A stretch of 64,000 nt of DNA from Salinisphaera hydrothermalis C41B8 (GCF_000732535.1 NZ_APNK01000003.1:1-64000), one strand, 5' to 3'. Counted from the stretch's first letter, positions 9,237-17,568 are shown. Program-made: numbers and translations. The notes: a model not told the origin generated them from the sequence alone.

Positions 9237-10376
9237 TTACGGGCGCGGTTCCGGCTTGGCGTTGAGTGCGGCCTGGAAACCGACCTCGGGCGTATCCTTG
9301 CTGTAGATATCCGAGAACCAGCCCGGTGGCACACGACTCGGATCGAACACGTTGCAGCCATCGGCCAGCTCCTTGTAGGAACCGGTCTGGCACAGCTTGA
9401 CCTCGTCCGAGGTCGCCAGCGGCAGCGGCAGCTTGATGTGGTGCGGCAGGCTCTGTTTCTTGCCTTCCAGCTTGGCCAACGCAAGCTTGAAGGCCAGCGC
9501 GCCAGAGTAGATCGGCGAGCCGTACGAAATACTCTTCAGCCCGACCGGCTTGTAGGTATCACTCGCACCCTTGACCGCGTCAGACGCCAGCATCTGCACC
9601 CGATGACCATTGGAGGCCTCACCCGCACAGGGACGCAGCTTGTCGTTGGGGATCCCGGCTTCGAGCTGCATCGAAGTCGCGGTGTAGCAGCCGACCTGCA
9701 TCCACAAGCCGTCGATATTGTCCCAGCCATGGGTGGCCACCACCTGCGACAGCACCTTGCGCGCGACCGCCTGCGACCACATGCCGTTCGGCTTGGCGAT
9801 GACATGCAGATTCGGGTACTTCTTGAATACCTTCATGGCAGCCTCGGTGCGGGCCTTGTCGACCGAGGTGCCCGGCACGCCGGTGACCATCACGATATTG
9901 CCTTTGTGATCGAGCGTATCGGCCAGCCACTGCGCGGTCTTGGTGCCAGCCTCGTGCTGATCGATGGTCACGTTATGGGCACAGGGCTCGGTGATTTCCG
10001 AGTCGTAGGCCATGACCACCACGCCGCGTCGACAGGCGTTGCGGACCACCGCGTTAAGCGCGTTCGGCGAGATCGGATAGACGATGATCGCATCCGCCCC
10101 GGCCTGCACCATGCCGTTGATCTGCTGGATCTGCTTCTGAGCGTTGGTTCCGGCCACCTGGACATGGAAATTCACCTTGTCCGAGTAGTACTTGGACATG
10201 GCGGTGACCATATTCTTGGCTTCGCTCTGCCAGTCGTTACCGATGTAGCTCATGCTGAGATACACGTTGTACTTCTTGCCGGCCGCCTGGGCATTGCCCG
10301 CCACCGCGACCGTGCCCACCGCGAGCGCCAGTAGCGCGAACGCGATCGATAAACTCCTCGTCTTGAACGTTCTCAT
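9237..10376 (-). CDS. Sugar ABC transporter periplasmic substrate-binding protein
   Basis: A 379-residue exported protein with a Sec signal peptide: basic MRTFKTR, a hydrophobic LSIAFALLALAVGTVAVA core, and cleavage after AQA near residue 31. The mature part has the type I periplasmic fold of the ribose/LacI family (Peripla_BP_4). Examples are the N-terminal YLSMSYIGNDWQ strand, GADAIIVYPISPNALN, VTIDQHEAGTKTAQWL and MVTGVPGTS. It is longer than RbsB (~270 mature residues), and the extra cysteines in the C-terminal part may pair. It is the first gene of the transporter operon, with GGAGG before the ATG and the palindromic operator 36-51 bases upstream. The ligand cannot be read from sequence. 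Confidence 0.92.
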   Translation of the reverse strand: MRTFKTRSLSIAFALLALAVGTVAVAGNAQAAGKKYNVYLSMSYIGNDWQSEAKNMVTAMSKYYSDKVNFHVQVAGTNAQKQIQQINGMVQAGADAIIVYPISPNALNAVVRNACRRGVVVMAYDSEITEPCAHNVTIDQHEAGTKTAQWLADTLDHKGNIVMVTGVPGTSVDKARTEAAMKVFKKYPNLHVIAKPNGMWSQAVARKVLSQVVATHGWDNIDGLWMQVGCYTATSMQLEAGIPNDKLRPCAGEASNGHRVQMLASDAVKGASDTYKPVGLKSISYGSPIYSGALAFKLALAKLEGKKQSLPHHIKLPLPLATSDEVKLCQTGSYKELADGCNVFDPSRVPPGWFSDIYSKDTPEVGFQAALNAKPEPRP

Positions 10377-10411
10377 GTCATCTCCTCCGTTGGTTTCTCG
10401 TCTTCTTGTTG

Positions 10412-10427
10412 GGGTAATCGCTTACCC
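10412..10427. promoter_or_regulatory. LacI-family operator in front of the transporter operon
   Basis: GGGTAATCGCTTACCC is a near-perfect palindrome centred on CG, the form expected for a LacI/GalR operator. It lies in the 81-base gap between the end of the repressor gene and the binding-protein start. The same core GGTAA-N-CGCTTACC occurs upstream of the lactonase gene at 12440. Confidence 0.8.
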
Positions 10428-10457
10428 TTACAGCTAAATTTTTTATTCCGGTTTCGT

Positions 10458-11504
10458 CTACGCCGACGACCGAATCGTCAACGTATGCGGCAATACGGTT
10501 CGAACCGGGACCGCCGTATCGCCGTCGAGCAACCGGCTCATCACATGGCTGACCTGTCGCCCCAGCTCCTCCAGCGGTACATGCACCGTACTCAGCCACG
10601 GCGCCAGCCATTCGTTGAGCGGGTTGTCGTCGAAACCGAAGATGGCGATATCGTCGGGCACGGCGAAATCGAGCTCCTGGCAGCGCCGGTGCAAGCCATA
10701 GGCAATCGGGTCGTTACCACAGAACACCGCCCGCGGTGCCCCGCCCCGCTCGAACAGGCGCCGGGATTCTCGGTAACCGGACTCGATGGTGAGATCGCAC
10801 TCGACTACACGCTCGATCGGCAAGGCCGCGCCGGCGGCGGCCATCGCATCGCGGAAGCCCTCGAAACGCTCGCGACTGGCCGACGAACTGGACGGGCCGT
10901 GCAACGCCGCGCAGTCGCGATACCCTTTATCCAGGAAATACCGCGCAACATCGGCACCCGCAGCATAGTTATCGATGCCGATAAACGGGCTCGGGCTGTC
11001 GACCGGGCATTTACGGTTGACGAACACCACCGGTGGGCCATCGGCGATCAGCCGCTCGAGCCCGGGCGTGCGAACCGCACCGAGCAAGACAATGCCCGAG
11101 ACCAGATGCGAACGCATTTCCTCGATATACGCATCCTGCGAGACCGGATCCTCGCGCGTGTTGCATAGCGTCATCGCGTTGCCGGTGGCGCTGATGCCTC
11201 GTTGCACGGCATCCGCGATGCTGGCATAGAAGGCGTTGCGGTTGTCCGGCGTAAGCAGCGCAATCACCGCCGAGCGCATCCGGCTCAGCGAGCGTCCGGC
11301 CTGGACCGGTCGATAGCCCAGCGCGTCGACCGCGGCCTGCACGCGTCGCGCGGTCTCTTCGGAAGCCTTGTTCGGCACCCCGTTGAGAATGCGCGACACG
11401 GTCGCCGTCGACACGCCGGCACTGCGCGCAACGTCACCGATGGTCGGCGATCCGCTGGTGCGTGCGGCGTTGTTACGGCGACGCTTGCTGGAGGTATCGG
11501 TCAT
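10458..11504 (-). CDS. LacI-family transcriptional regulator of the sugar regulon
   Basis: A 348-residue repressor. The N-terminal helix-turn-helix is at about residues 21-42 (TIGDVARSAGVSTATVSRILNG), followed by the hinge (GYRPVQAGRSL) and a periplasmic-binding-protein-like effector domain (IALLTPDNRNAFYASIADAVQRG; FGFDDNPLNEWLAPWLSTVHVP). It begins 26 bases after the lactonase gene and is probably co-transcribed with it. That would place it under the operator at 12440 and make it autoregulated. The natural inducer is expected to be the imported sugar or a pathway acid. Confidence 0.92.
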   Translation of the reverse strand: MTDTSSKRRRNNAARTSGSPTIGDVARSAGVSTATVSRILNGVPNKASEETARRVQAAVDALGYRPVQAGRSLSRMRSAVIALLTPDNRNAFYASIADAVQRGISATGNAMTLCNTREDPVSQDAYIEEMRSHLVSGIVLLGAVRTPGLERLIADGPPVVFVNRKCPVDSPSPFIGIDNYAAGADVARYFLDKGYRDCAALHGPSSSSASRERFEGFRDAMAAAGAALPIERVVECDLTIESGYRESRRLFERGGAPRAVFCGNDPIAYGLHRRCQELDFAVPDDIAIFGFDDNPLNEWLAPWLSTVHVPLEELGRQVSHVMSRLLDGDTAVPVRTVLPHTLTIRSSA

Positions 11505-11530
11505 GCGCGTGGTTCTCGAAGTCGCGTTGT

Positions 11531-12403
11531 TCAGCCGGCGAAGCGATGCTCGGGCAGGCCCTTCACGCCCAACCCGTGCACGGCGAAAACGCCGCCATTG
11601 CGAGGATCGGTAGATTTCTTACCCCGCACCGGCTGGTGGCCCATGCTGGTCACGAACAACGTATCGAGATTTTCGCCGCCGAACATCACGCTGGTGATGT
11701 TCTGGATCGGAAAATCGATGGAGCGATCCAGCGTGCCGTCGGGCGCATAGCGATTGAGCTTGGCGCCATAGACCTGGGCGCTCCACACGAACCCCTCGGC
11801 ATCCACCGTCGCACCGTCCGGCACGCCGAGCGATTCATCCTCGACCGGCACGAACACGCGCTTGTTGGCGACCGTGCCGGCGTCGATATCGTAGTCGTAG
11901 GCGTAGATCGCCTTCCAGGTATCGGCGAAATAGAACGTCTTGTCGTCCGGGCTCCAGCAGGGCCCGTTCGAGACCACGATGCCGTCGTCGAGCTTGTGGC
12001 AGGACAAATCGGGATCGAGCCGATACAGACCGGAGCTGCCGCTTTCCTCGTCATAATCCATGCAGCCGGCGATCATGCGACCGCGCCGGTCCACCTTGCC
12101 GTCGTTGAAGCGCGTGCCGGGATTATCGGCTTCCGGATCGATGATGAACTCGCACTCGCCGGTATCGAAGTCGAGGAAATGAAATCCGTTCTGCAGCGCG
12201 ACCACGCCGCCACCTTTTTCACGCAGCGCCAGCGAGCCGATATTGGCCGGCACGTCCCAGCTTTCGATCTCGCTGCCATCAGCACGACAACGATTGACCG
12301 TGTTGCCGAGGCTGTCGATCCAGTACAGGCGTTGTTCCTGCGTGTCCCAGAGCGGGCCTTCACCCAGCGTGTTTCCGGCATCCACCAGAAATTCGAATTC
12401 CAT
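11531..12403 (-). CDS. SMP-30/gluconolactonase-family sugar lactonase
   Basis: A 290-residue six-bladed propeller of the SMP-30/regucalcin family. The start LGEGPLWD carries the Glu metal ligand. Further features are RFNDGKVDRRGRMIAGCMDYDEESGSSGLYRLDP, the SNGPCWSPDDKTFYFADT segment with Asn and Asp ligands, and DGATVDAEGFVW. Family members hydrolyse aldonolactones with a divalent metal. GGAGGAG precedes the ATG at 12403. Transcribed with the LacI gene and controlled by the same palindrome as the transporter, it would turn the lactone made by a sugar 1-dehydrogenase into the free acid. This is strong support for an oxidative sugar pathway. Confidence 0.9.
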   Translation of the reverse strand: MEFEFLVDAGNTLGEGPLWDTQEQRLYWIDSLGNTVNRCRADGSEIESWDVPANIGSLALREKGGGVVALQNGFHFLDFDTGECEFIIDPEADNPGTRFNDGKVDRRGRMIAGCMDYDEESGSSGLYRLDPDLSCHKLDDGIVVSNGPCWSPDDKTFYFADTWKAIYAYDYDIDAGTVANKRVFVPVEDESLGVPDGATVDAEGFVWSAQVYGAKLNRYAPDGTLDRSIDFPIQNITSVMFGGENLDTLFVTSMGHQPVRGKKSTDPRNGGVFAVHGLGVKGLPEHRFAG

Positions 12404-12439
12404 GTCTCCTCCTATTTTCGAGGCGGGTTTGTTGTTTAG

Positions 12440-12453
12440 GGTAACCGCTTACC
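12440..12453. promoter_or_regulatory. LacI-family operator in front of the lactonase gene
   Basis: GGTAACCGCTTACC, 37-50 bases upstream of the lactonase ATG. It differs by one base from the core at 10413-10426. Two matching palindromes in front of the two transcription units of one pathway support a common repressor, presumably the LacI protein encoded between them. Confidence 0.8.
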
Positions 12454-12578
12454 TCGCACCATCCGCGATTCCGCCTCGGCTGTCGATCCTCCATAGGTCG
12501 AAGCTCGCCCATGGCCTCCTCGGCTCCGATTGCCTATGCTCTGGCGCTGTCGTATTGATCAACGGGGAACCGGACGTC

Positions 12579-14033
12579 GTGAACGCGCACCTCGAGCAAC
12601 TCGAACCCAAGCTGCTCTGGCAGCATTTCCGTACCTTTTGTGATACGCCGCGCCCGTCCTGGCACGAGGACGCGATTCTGTCGAAAATCGAAGCCTGGGC
12701 CGACGAGCGCGGCTTCGCCCACGAGCGCGACGAAGCCAACAACCTGCGCATCGTCAAGCCCGCCACAGCCGGTCATGAAAACGCGCCCGGCGTGGTCATG
12801 CAGGGGCATGTGGACATGGTCGCCGAGTCGGACGCGGGCGTGGACCACGACTTTGAGACCGATCCGATCGTCACCTTCGTCGAGGACGGCTGGCTCAAGG
12901 CGCGCGGCACCACGCTTGGCGCGGATAACGGCATCGGCGCCGCCGCCGGCCTGGCGATCCTCGACGAAACCGATCTGGAACACGGCCCGCTGGAAGTGCT
13001 GCTTACCGTGGCCGAGGAAGTCTCGCTGGTGGGCGCGGCCCATCTCGCGCCCAACTGGGTCAACGGCCGCCTGCTGCTCAATCTCGATACCGAGGAAGAA
13101 GGCGAGGTCTGCATCGGCTGTGCCGGCGGGGCCAACGTCACCACGGAAACCGAGCTGGCCGAGCATCCGCTGGAAGGCAACCTCACTGTATTCAAGATCG
13201 GGGTAAACGGCTTGACCGGCGGCCATTCCGGCATGGATATCGACACCGGCCGGGCCAGCGCCAATCGACTGCTCGCCCGCGCGCTGCACCAGCTGCTGCC
13301 GCTGGGTCTGCGGCTGGTCGACTACGACGGCGGGCGCATGGACAACGCCATCACGCGGGCGGCCTGGGCCACCGTGGCCCTGCCGGACGCGGCCTTCGAC
13401 GAAGCCACGGCCGAGCTGGTCGAGCTGGAAGCGGTGTTCCAGAAAGAACTGGCCGGCGTGGATGGGCAGGTCGCGGTGGACCAGGAGCGCGCCGAAGCCG
13501 ACAAGGCGCTCTCGGTCGGCGATACCAAACGGCTGGTCCGCCTGCTCTATGCCCTGCCCTACGGCGTGGAACGCATGAGCCTGGCCGCGCCCGGCGTGGT
13601 CGAGACCTCCAACAACATCGGCGTGGTCCAGGTCGCCGACGGCGTGTTCAGCGCCCAGCTCATGGTGCGCTCGCTGGTGGATTCGGCCCGTGACTCGCTG
13701 GTCGAGCGTATTGCCACCATGTTCGAACTGGCCGGTTTTCCGGTCACGCGCGAACGCGGCTACCCCGGCTGGGCGCCCAACCCGAAATCGGCGCTGCTGG
13801 CCCGCTTCGTCGACGTGCACGAACGCGTGACCGGGCAGCCTCCGGAGGTGAAGGTCATCCATGCCGGACTGGAATGCGGCCTGATCGGCGCGCGCTATCC
13901 CAAGATGGACATGATCTCGTTCGGGCCGACGATTCGCGGCGCGCATTCGCCGACCGAGCGCGTGGACATCGCCGCGGTCGACAACTTCTACAAGATCCTG
14001 CGCGCCATGATCACCGAACTCGCCGGCGCGTGA
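12579..14033 (+). CDS. pepD: Aminoacyl-histidine dipeptidase (PepD-type, M20 family)
   Basis: A 484-residue di-zinc peptidase, the length of E. coli PepD. Zinc and catalytic motifs are all present: QGHVDMV (His, Asp), LGADNGIGAA (bridging Asp), AEEVSLVGA (Glu-Glu), LNLDTEEEGEVCIGCAGG, and RGAHSPTERV near the end. The frame is open from 12243, but the protein homologous to PepD begins at the GTG at 12579 (VNAHLEQLEPKLLWQHF), with GGGGAA upstream. It is divergent from the lactonase gene and convergent with the hemerythrin-like gene. It hydrolyses Xaa-His and other dipeptides in the cytosol and has no evident link to its neighbours. Confidence 0.92.
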   Translation: MNAHLEQLEPKLLWQHFRTFCDTPRPSWHEDAILSKIEAWADERGFAHERDEANNLRIVKPATAGHENAPGVVMQGHVDMVAESDAGVDHDFETDPIVTFVEDGWLKARGTTLGADNGIGAAAGLAILDETDLEHGPLEVLLTVAEEVSLVGAAHLAPNWVNGRLLLNLDTEEEGEVCIGCAGGANVTTETELAEHPLEGNLTVFKIGVNGLTGGHSGMDIDTGRASANRLLARALHQLLPLGLRLVDYDGGRMDNAITRAAWATVALPDAAFDEATAELVELEAVFQKELAGVDGQVAVDQERAEADKALSVGDTKRLVRLLYALPYGVERMSLAAPGVVETSNNIGVVQVADGVFSAQLMVRSLVDSARDSLVERIATMFELAGFPVTRERGYPGWAPNPKSALLARFVDVHERVTGQPPEVKVIHAGLECGLIGARYPKMDMISFGPTIRGAHSPTERVDIAAVDNFYKILRAMITELAGA

Positions 14034-14058
14034 TCACCGGCCGGGCGCGCGCCAGCCT

Positions 14059-14517
14059 TTAGGCCGGCATGCGTCCGGCCATGGCCCGCAGGGCCAGGGC
14101 ATGCCGCTCCACCGCAGACAATCGGCACCGCGCCTGCGCGAGCAAATCATTTTCTTCCGATTGCATCAGCTCCGCGCCGTCGCGCAGCGCGGCGGTCAGC
14201 CGGTGGCGTAGCTCGAGACGCGCGGCAGCGCTCATGGCCGAGGCCAGCCGATCCCGAATCGTGATCCAGTCGTGGGCCGACTCGCCCTCTCCGGCGCGGG
14301 GGGCGCCCCCGTCTTGCGCCGCGAGATAAGCACGCAGACAGGCTTCGCGCGGCTCGTGCACACGCGTTTCGTAATCGACGTAGCCGGCGACCAGCATGCG
14401 TAGACTCGCCGCGGCGTGCGGGCGGGCGCGCACGTAGCGCGGCAACTCATCCAGAATCCGGCGGCCGAGACTCCTCAAATAACCATGATCGGCACGCAAG
14501 GTGTCGACGATATCCAT
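14059..14517 (-). CDS. Hemerythrin-like (HHE domain) protein
   Basis: A 152-residue all-helical protein resembling HHE cation-binding domains: ADHGYLRSLGRRI (H11), VHEPRE (H54, E58), an ESAHDW segment (H82), and a last helix reading ELMQSEENDLL where family members usually have a His before the Glu pair. One iron ligand therefore seems lost, and a mono-iron or regulatory role is possible. An upstream in-frame ATG exists at 14532, but GGAGAG lies 7 bases before the ATG at 14517, so that start is preferred. It is divergent from poxB, with a perfect FNR/ANR box in the shared promoter region. Confidence 0.72.
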   Translation of the reverse strand: MDIVDTLRADHGYLRSLGRRILDELPRYVRARPHAAASLRMLVAGYVDYETRVHEPREACLRAYLAAQDGGAPRAGEGESAHDWITIRDRLASAMSAAARLELRHRLTAALRDGAELMQSEENDLLAQARCRLSAVERHALALRAMAGRMPA

Positions 14518-14586
14518 TGCTTTGCTCTCCATCGTGTCCCCATGGGCACTCCAAACTCAGCCTGTCCGATCGCCGACCTGCGCTAT

Positions 14587-14600
14587 TTGATGCAGATCAA
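14587..14600. promoter_or_regulatory. FNR/ANR-type box between the hemerythrin-like gene and poxB
   Basis: TTGATGCAGATCAA is an exact match to the FNR/ANR consensus TTGAT-N4-ATCAA. Its centre lies 76 bases from the hemerythrin-like start and 111 bases from the poxB start, in a 187-base divergent intergenic region. It suggests oxygen-responsive control of one or both genes. Confidence 0.75.
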
Positions 14601-14663
14601 CGCTATTGGATCCGCGTGCGCCCCGCCACGCGACAAGCCGGCATCTGGCTCGACGCAAACTTG

Positions 14664-14669
14664 TATGAT
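14664..14669 (+). promoter_or_regulatory. Possible -10 element for poxB
   Basis: TATGAT lies 36 bases upstream of the poxB ATG. No good -35 hexamer is seen at the normal spacing, which would fit an activator-dependent promoter. The FNR/ANR box centre would then be about 80 bases before the start of transcription. Confidence 0.35.
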
Positions 14670-14704
14670 CGAAGGATCGAGACATTCCTTGCCCGGGCCA
14701 CTCA

Positions 14705-16417
14705 ATGAGTCAGAACGTCGCAGAAATCATGGTTGCCACCCTGCTCGACGCAGGTGCCAAGCGCTGTTACGGCGTCGTTGGCGACACCATCAATCACCTC
14801 ACGGACGCCATTCGGCGCTCGGATATGGACTGGGTCCATGTCCGCCACGAGGAAGTCGGCGGGTTCGCGGCCGGCGGCGAGGCCTACATGACGGGCGAGC
14901 TGGCCTGCTGTGCCGGCACCTGCGGGCCCGGCAGCACGCATTTCATCAACGGTCTGATGGAGTCGCATCGCAACGGCGCGCCGGTGGTGTTCATCGCTTC
15001 GCAGGTCGCGACCGCTGAAATGGGCGTCGGTTTTCCACAGGACGTCGACCAGCGCCCGCTGTACGCCCAGTACAGCGTGTTCTGTGAATACGTCTCCAGC
15101 CCCGAGAACGCCAAACGCCTGACCGCAATCGCCGCGCAGAAAGCGCTCAACGAAGGCGGACTGGCGGTGCTGATCGTGCCCGGTGATATCTTCACCGCCA
15201 AGCCGGAGAACAACCTGCCCTGGCGCACGATGCGCTTCGATCCGGTCGTGCGTCCGTCGGAGACCGAGCTGGAGGCCGTGGTCGAAGCCCTCGACGCCGG
15301 TAAGAAAGTATCGATCTATGCCGGTCACGGCTGTGCCGATGCGCACGATGAAGTCATCGCCCTGGCCGACAAGCTCGGCGCGCCGATCGCCTGGACCTCT
15401 CGCGCCAAGGATTTCATCGAATACGGTAACGAGTTGGAAGTGGGCATGACCGGCGTATTCGGCCTGGCCGGCGGTTATCGCGCGGTGTCGGAATGCGACA
15501 CGCTGCTGCTACTGGGCTGCAGCTTCGCCTGGGCCCAGTTCTATCCCGAGGACGCGACCATCATCCAGGTGGATATCGCGGCCGGGCAGATCGGCCTGCG
15601 CCATCCGGTGGATATCGGCGTAATCGGCTCGGTGCGCGATACCTGCGCGGCGCTGATCGACCGCGTGGCGCGCCACGACGACCGCGACTGGGTCAACGCG
15701 TGCCGCAAGACCTATCGGGAATCGCTCGACGACGCCGCGGCCGAATCCGAAGACGACAGCCTGATTCATCCGCAGGAACTCACCCTGGCGCTGGATGCGC
15801 ACGCCGCCGACGACGCCGTGTTCACCGCCGACGGCGGCAGCCCGATGGTGTGGTGCCTGCGTCACATCAAGGCTAACGGCCAGCGTCGTACGCTACCGAG
15901 TCTGGTCCACGGCACCATGGCCAACGCCTATCCACAAGCGATCGGCATCAGCCAGGCGTTTCCAGGCCGGCAAGTGATCGCCATGTGCGGCGACGGTGGT
16001 TTGTCGATGCTCATGGGCGACCTGTTGACGCTCGCCCAGTTCGAGATCCCGCTCAAGATCGTGATCTTCAACAACAGCTCGCTCGGCTTCGTCGAACTCG
16101 AGCAGAAAGTCGACGGCCTACTCGATGCCTACACCGAGCTGAAGAACCCGGACTTCGGCGCGCTCGCCCATGCGGTGGGCCTGTGGGGCCGCAAGGTCGA
16201 GGCCAAGCATGAGCTCGACGGCGCCGTCGCCGAACTGCTGGCCCACGACGGCCCGGGTATTCTGGATGTGAAGGTCAACCGTATGGAACTGGTCATGCCG
16301 CCCCACGTGGAATTCAGTCAGGTCGCCTCGACCGCGCTGTATTCGACCAAAGCTGTGTTGTCCGGCCGCATGGGCGAAGTCGTCGACCTGGTGCGCAACA
16401 ACTTCTGGACACGTTGA
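14705..16417 (+). CDS. poxB: Pyruvate dehydrogenase (quinone) / pyruvate oxidase
   Basis: A 570-residue ThDP- and FAD-dependent enzyme, matching E. coli PoxB in length (572). The N-terminal Pyr domain has the catalytic Glu in VRHEE (about residue 49), CAGTCGPGSTHFINGL, and GVGFPQDVDQRPLYA. The central FAD-type domain includes GMTGVFGLAGGYRAV, and the C-terminal PP domain has the GDGGLS...NNSSLG ThDP motif. The last ~25 residues form the region used for lipid activation in PoxB. It oxidises pyruvate to acetate and CO2, passing electrons to ubiquinone at the membrane. It is divergent from the hemerythrin-like gene, and its stop overlaps the start of the GNAT gene. Confidence 0.93.
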   Translation: MSQNVAEIMVATLLDAGAKRCYGVVGDTINHLTDAIRRSDMDWVHVRHEEVGGFAAGGEAYMTGELACCAGTCGPGSTHFINGLMESHRNGAPVVFIASQVATAEMGVGFPQDVDQRPLYAQYSVFCEYVSSPENAKRLTAIAAQKALNEGGLAVLIVPGDIFTAKPENNLPWRTMRFDPVVRPSETELEAVVEALDAGKKVSIYAGHGCADAHDEVIALADKLGAPIAWTSRAKDFIEYGNELEVGMTGVFGLAGGYRAVSECDTLLLLGCSFAWAQFYPEDATIIQVDIAAGQIGLRHPVDIGVIGSVRDTCAALIDRVARHDDRDWVNACRKTYRESLDDAAAESEDDSLIHPQELTLALDAHAADDAVFTADGGSPMVWCLRHIKANGQRRTLPSLVHGTMANAYPQAIGISQAFPGRQVIAMCGDGGLSMLMGDLLTLAQFEIPLKIVIFNNSSLGFVELEQKVDGLLDAYTELKNPDFGALAHAVGLWGRKVEAKHELDGAVAELLAHDGPGILDVKVNRMELVMPPHVEFSQVASTALYSTKAVLSGRMGEVVDLVRNNFWTR

Positions 16418-16890
16418 GCGAAACGCCGAATCGTTTCCGCCTGAGACCGCCCCGGCCGGCGGATTACGCTCGGCTCTGCGAATGGATACCGGACGGCCCG
16501 GCGGCACGCCGCTGGGCCGGGCCGGAGATGCCCTGGCCACTGGACGGGCCCGAGCTGGCGCTCGCGCTGTATCGCGAATACGCCCACCCACGCGCGCTGG
16601 TCGACGAGACCGGCGCGTTGGTTGCGTTCGGCGAGTACTATTTCAAGCCGCCAGCCACAGTGCGCTTCGCCCGGCTGATCGTGGCCCCGAACCGCCGCGG
16701 CCAACGCATCATCGACACGCTCATCGACCGGCTGGCCGCCGACGCGGCCCGACACCGGACCTCGGACACCCTCGAACTGGCCGTATTCGCCGATAATAGC
16801 CCAGCAAAGCGTGCCAATCTAAGGCTAGGGTTCATACCTCGGCAAGACGTCCTATCTGACGCTATCCTGACCATGCAGCGGCATCCATAA
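16414..16890 (+). CDS. GNAT-family N-acetyltransferase
   Basis: A 158-residue acetyltransferase with an RFRLRPPRPADYARL N-terminal strand, the acetyl-CoA-binding loop APNRRGQRIIDTL (R/Q-x-x-G-x-G/A variant, about residues 90-102) and a C-terminal NSPAKRANLRLGFIPR. It starts at a TTG whose last two bases form part of the poxB TGA stop, so translation is coupled. The acceptor is not predictable; protein N-termini or small amines are possible. Confidence 0.8.
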   Translation: MSETPNRFRLRPPRPADYARLCEWIPDGPAARRWAGPEMPWPLDGPELALALYREYAHPRALVDETGALVAFGEYYFKPPATVRFARLIVAPNRRGQRIIDTLIDRLAADAARHRTSDTLELAVFADNSPAKRANLRLGFIPRQDVLSDAILTMQRHP

Positions 16891-16992
16891 TCATGAGTAT
16901 CCGAGAGTTTTTCCAGAGCGCTGCAGTACGCTGGCCTATCCTATATCCGTCCCGTTCAGCGCATCTATTTCCGGCATAGCCGTCTCCCCCTG

Positions 16993-17568
16993 TTGCGAGA
17001 GCCCGCGATAAAAACAGCCGTTTCTACAATCATTGGGCTCACGCTAATCGCCGTGCTCACTCTGGCCGCAGTCGACATCTTTCGTATCGGCAATATTCCG
17101 GCCTCTTGTGCTCAACATGCCGAGCCCCAGTCCGTAGCGCTCGTGCTCAGCGGCGCACCTCACTACCGCAGAACGCGCCACGCCGTCGCGCTGTATCGGG
17201 CGGGTCGCGTCGCACAAATCGTCTTTTCAGGTGCGGGCTCCGGCGGAGATTCGGCACAACTTCTGGCTCGTCAGGCACGCGAGATGAATATCCCACCGGG
17301 GCATATCCACGTTGAAGGCCGCGCGCGCTCCACGTACCAAAATTTCGAGTACTCCTGTGTATTGACGCCAATTCGGACAGCGCCACGTGTTGCGATCGTC
17401 ACGGACCGCTTCCACGCTTATCGTGCCTGGGCGACCGCACGTCAACAGTGTCCAACGCTGCATTTCTGCTCGGCCCCAGTTGATAATCCGGTCACGCTCT
17501 CGCGGCGATTCAACGAGGCGAGCAAGCTGCTTGGCTATCAGCTCCTTGGTCGCGCGACGCTCTGGTGA
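16993..17568 (+). CDS. DUF218 / YdcF-SanA family membrane-anchored protein
   Basis: A 191-residue protein with an N-terminal hydrophobic helix (about residues 8-29) and then a DUF218 domain: SVALVLSGAPHYRRTRHAVALYRAG, VFSGAGSGGDSAQ, VEGRARSTYQNFEYS and VTDRFHAYRAWATAR, which match the conserved Glu/Arg/Ser and FHxxRA motifs. Family members (SanA, ElyC, YdcF) affect envelope integrity. The best start is a TTG at 16993 and no strong ribosome site is visible, so the exact start is uncertain. Confidence 0.75.
   Translation: MREPAIKTAVSTIIGLTLIAVLTLAAVDIFRIGNIPASCAQHAEPQSVALVLSGAPHYRRTRHAVALYRAGRVAQIVFSGAGSGGDSAQLLARQAREMNIPPGHIHVEGRARSTYQNFEYSCVLTPIRTAPRVAIVTDRFHAYRAWATARQQCPTLHFCSAPVDNPVTLSRRFNEASKLLGYQLLGRATLW

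Noticed and set aside
7518-10334. A 938-codon plus-strand open frame opposite the ABC transporter genes
   Set aside because: It mirrors the minus-strand coding sequence in GC-rich DNA, has no recognisable domain and no ribosome site. The minus-strand genes are certain.
12243-12578. N-terminal extension of the PepD frame
   Set aside because: It crosses the lactonase gene and operator, and PepD similarity and length fit the GTG at 12579.
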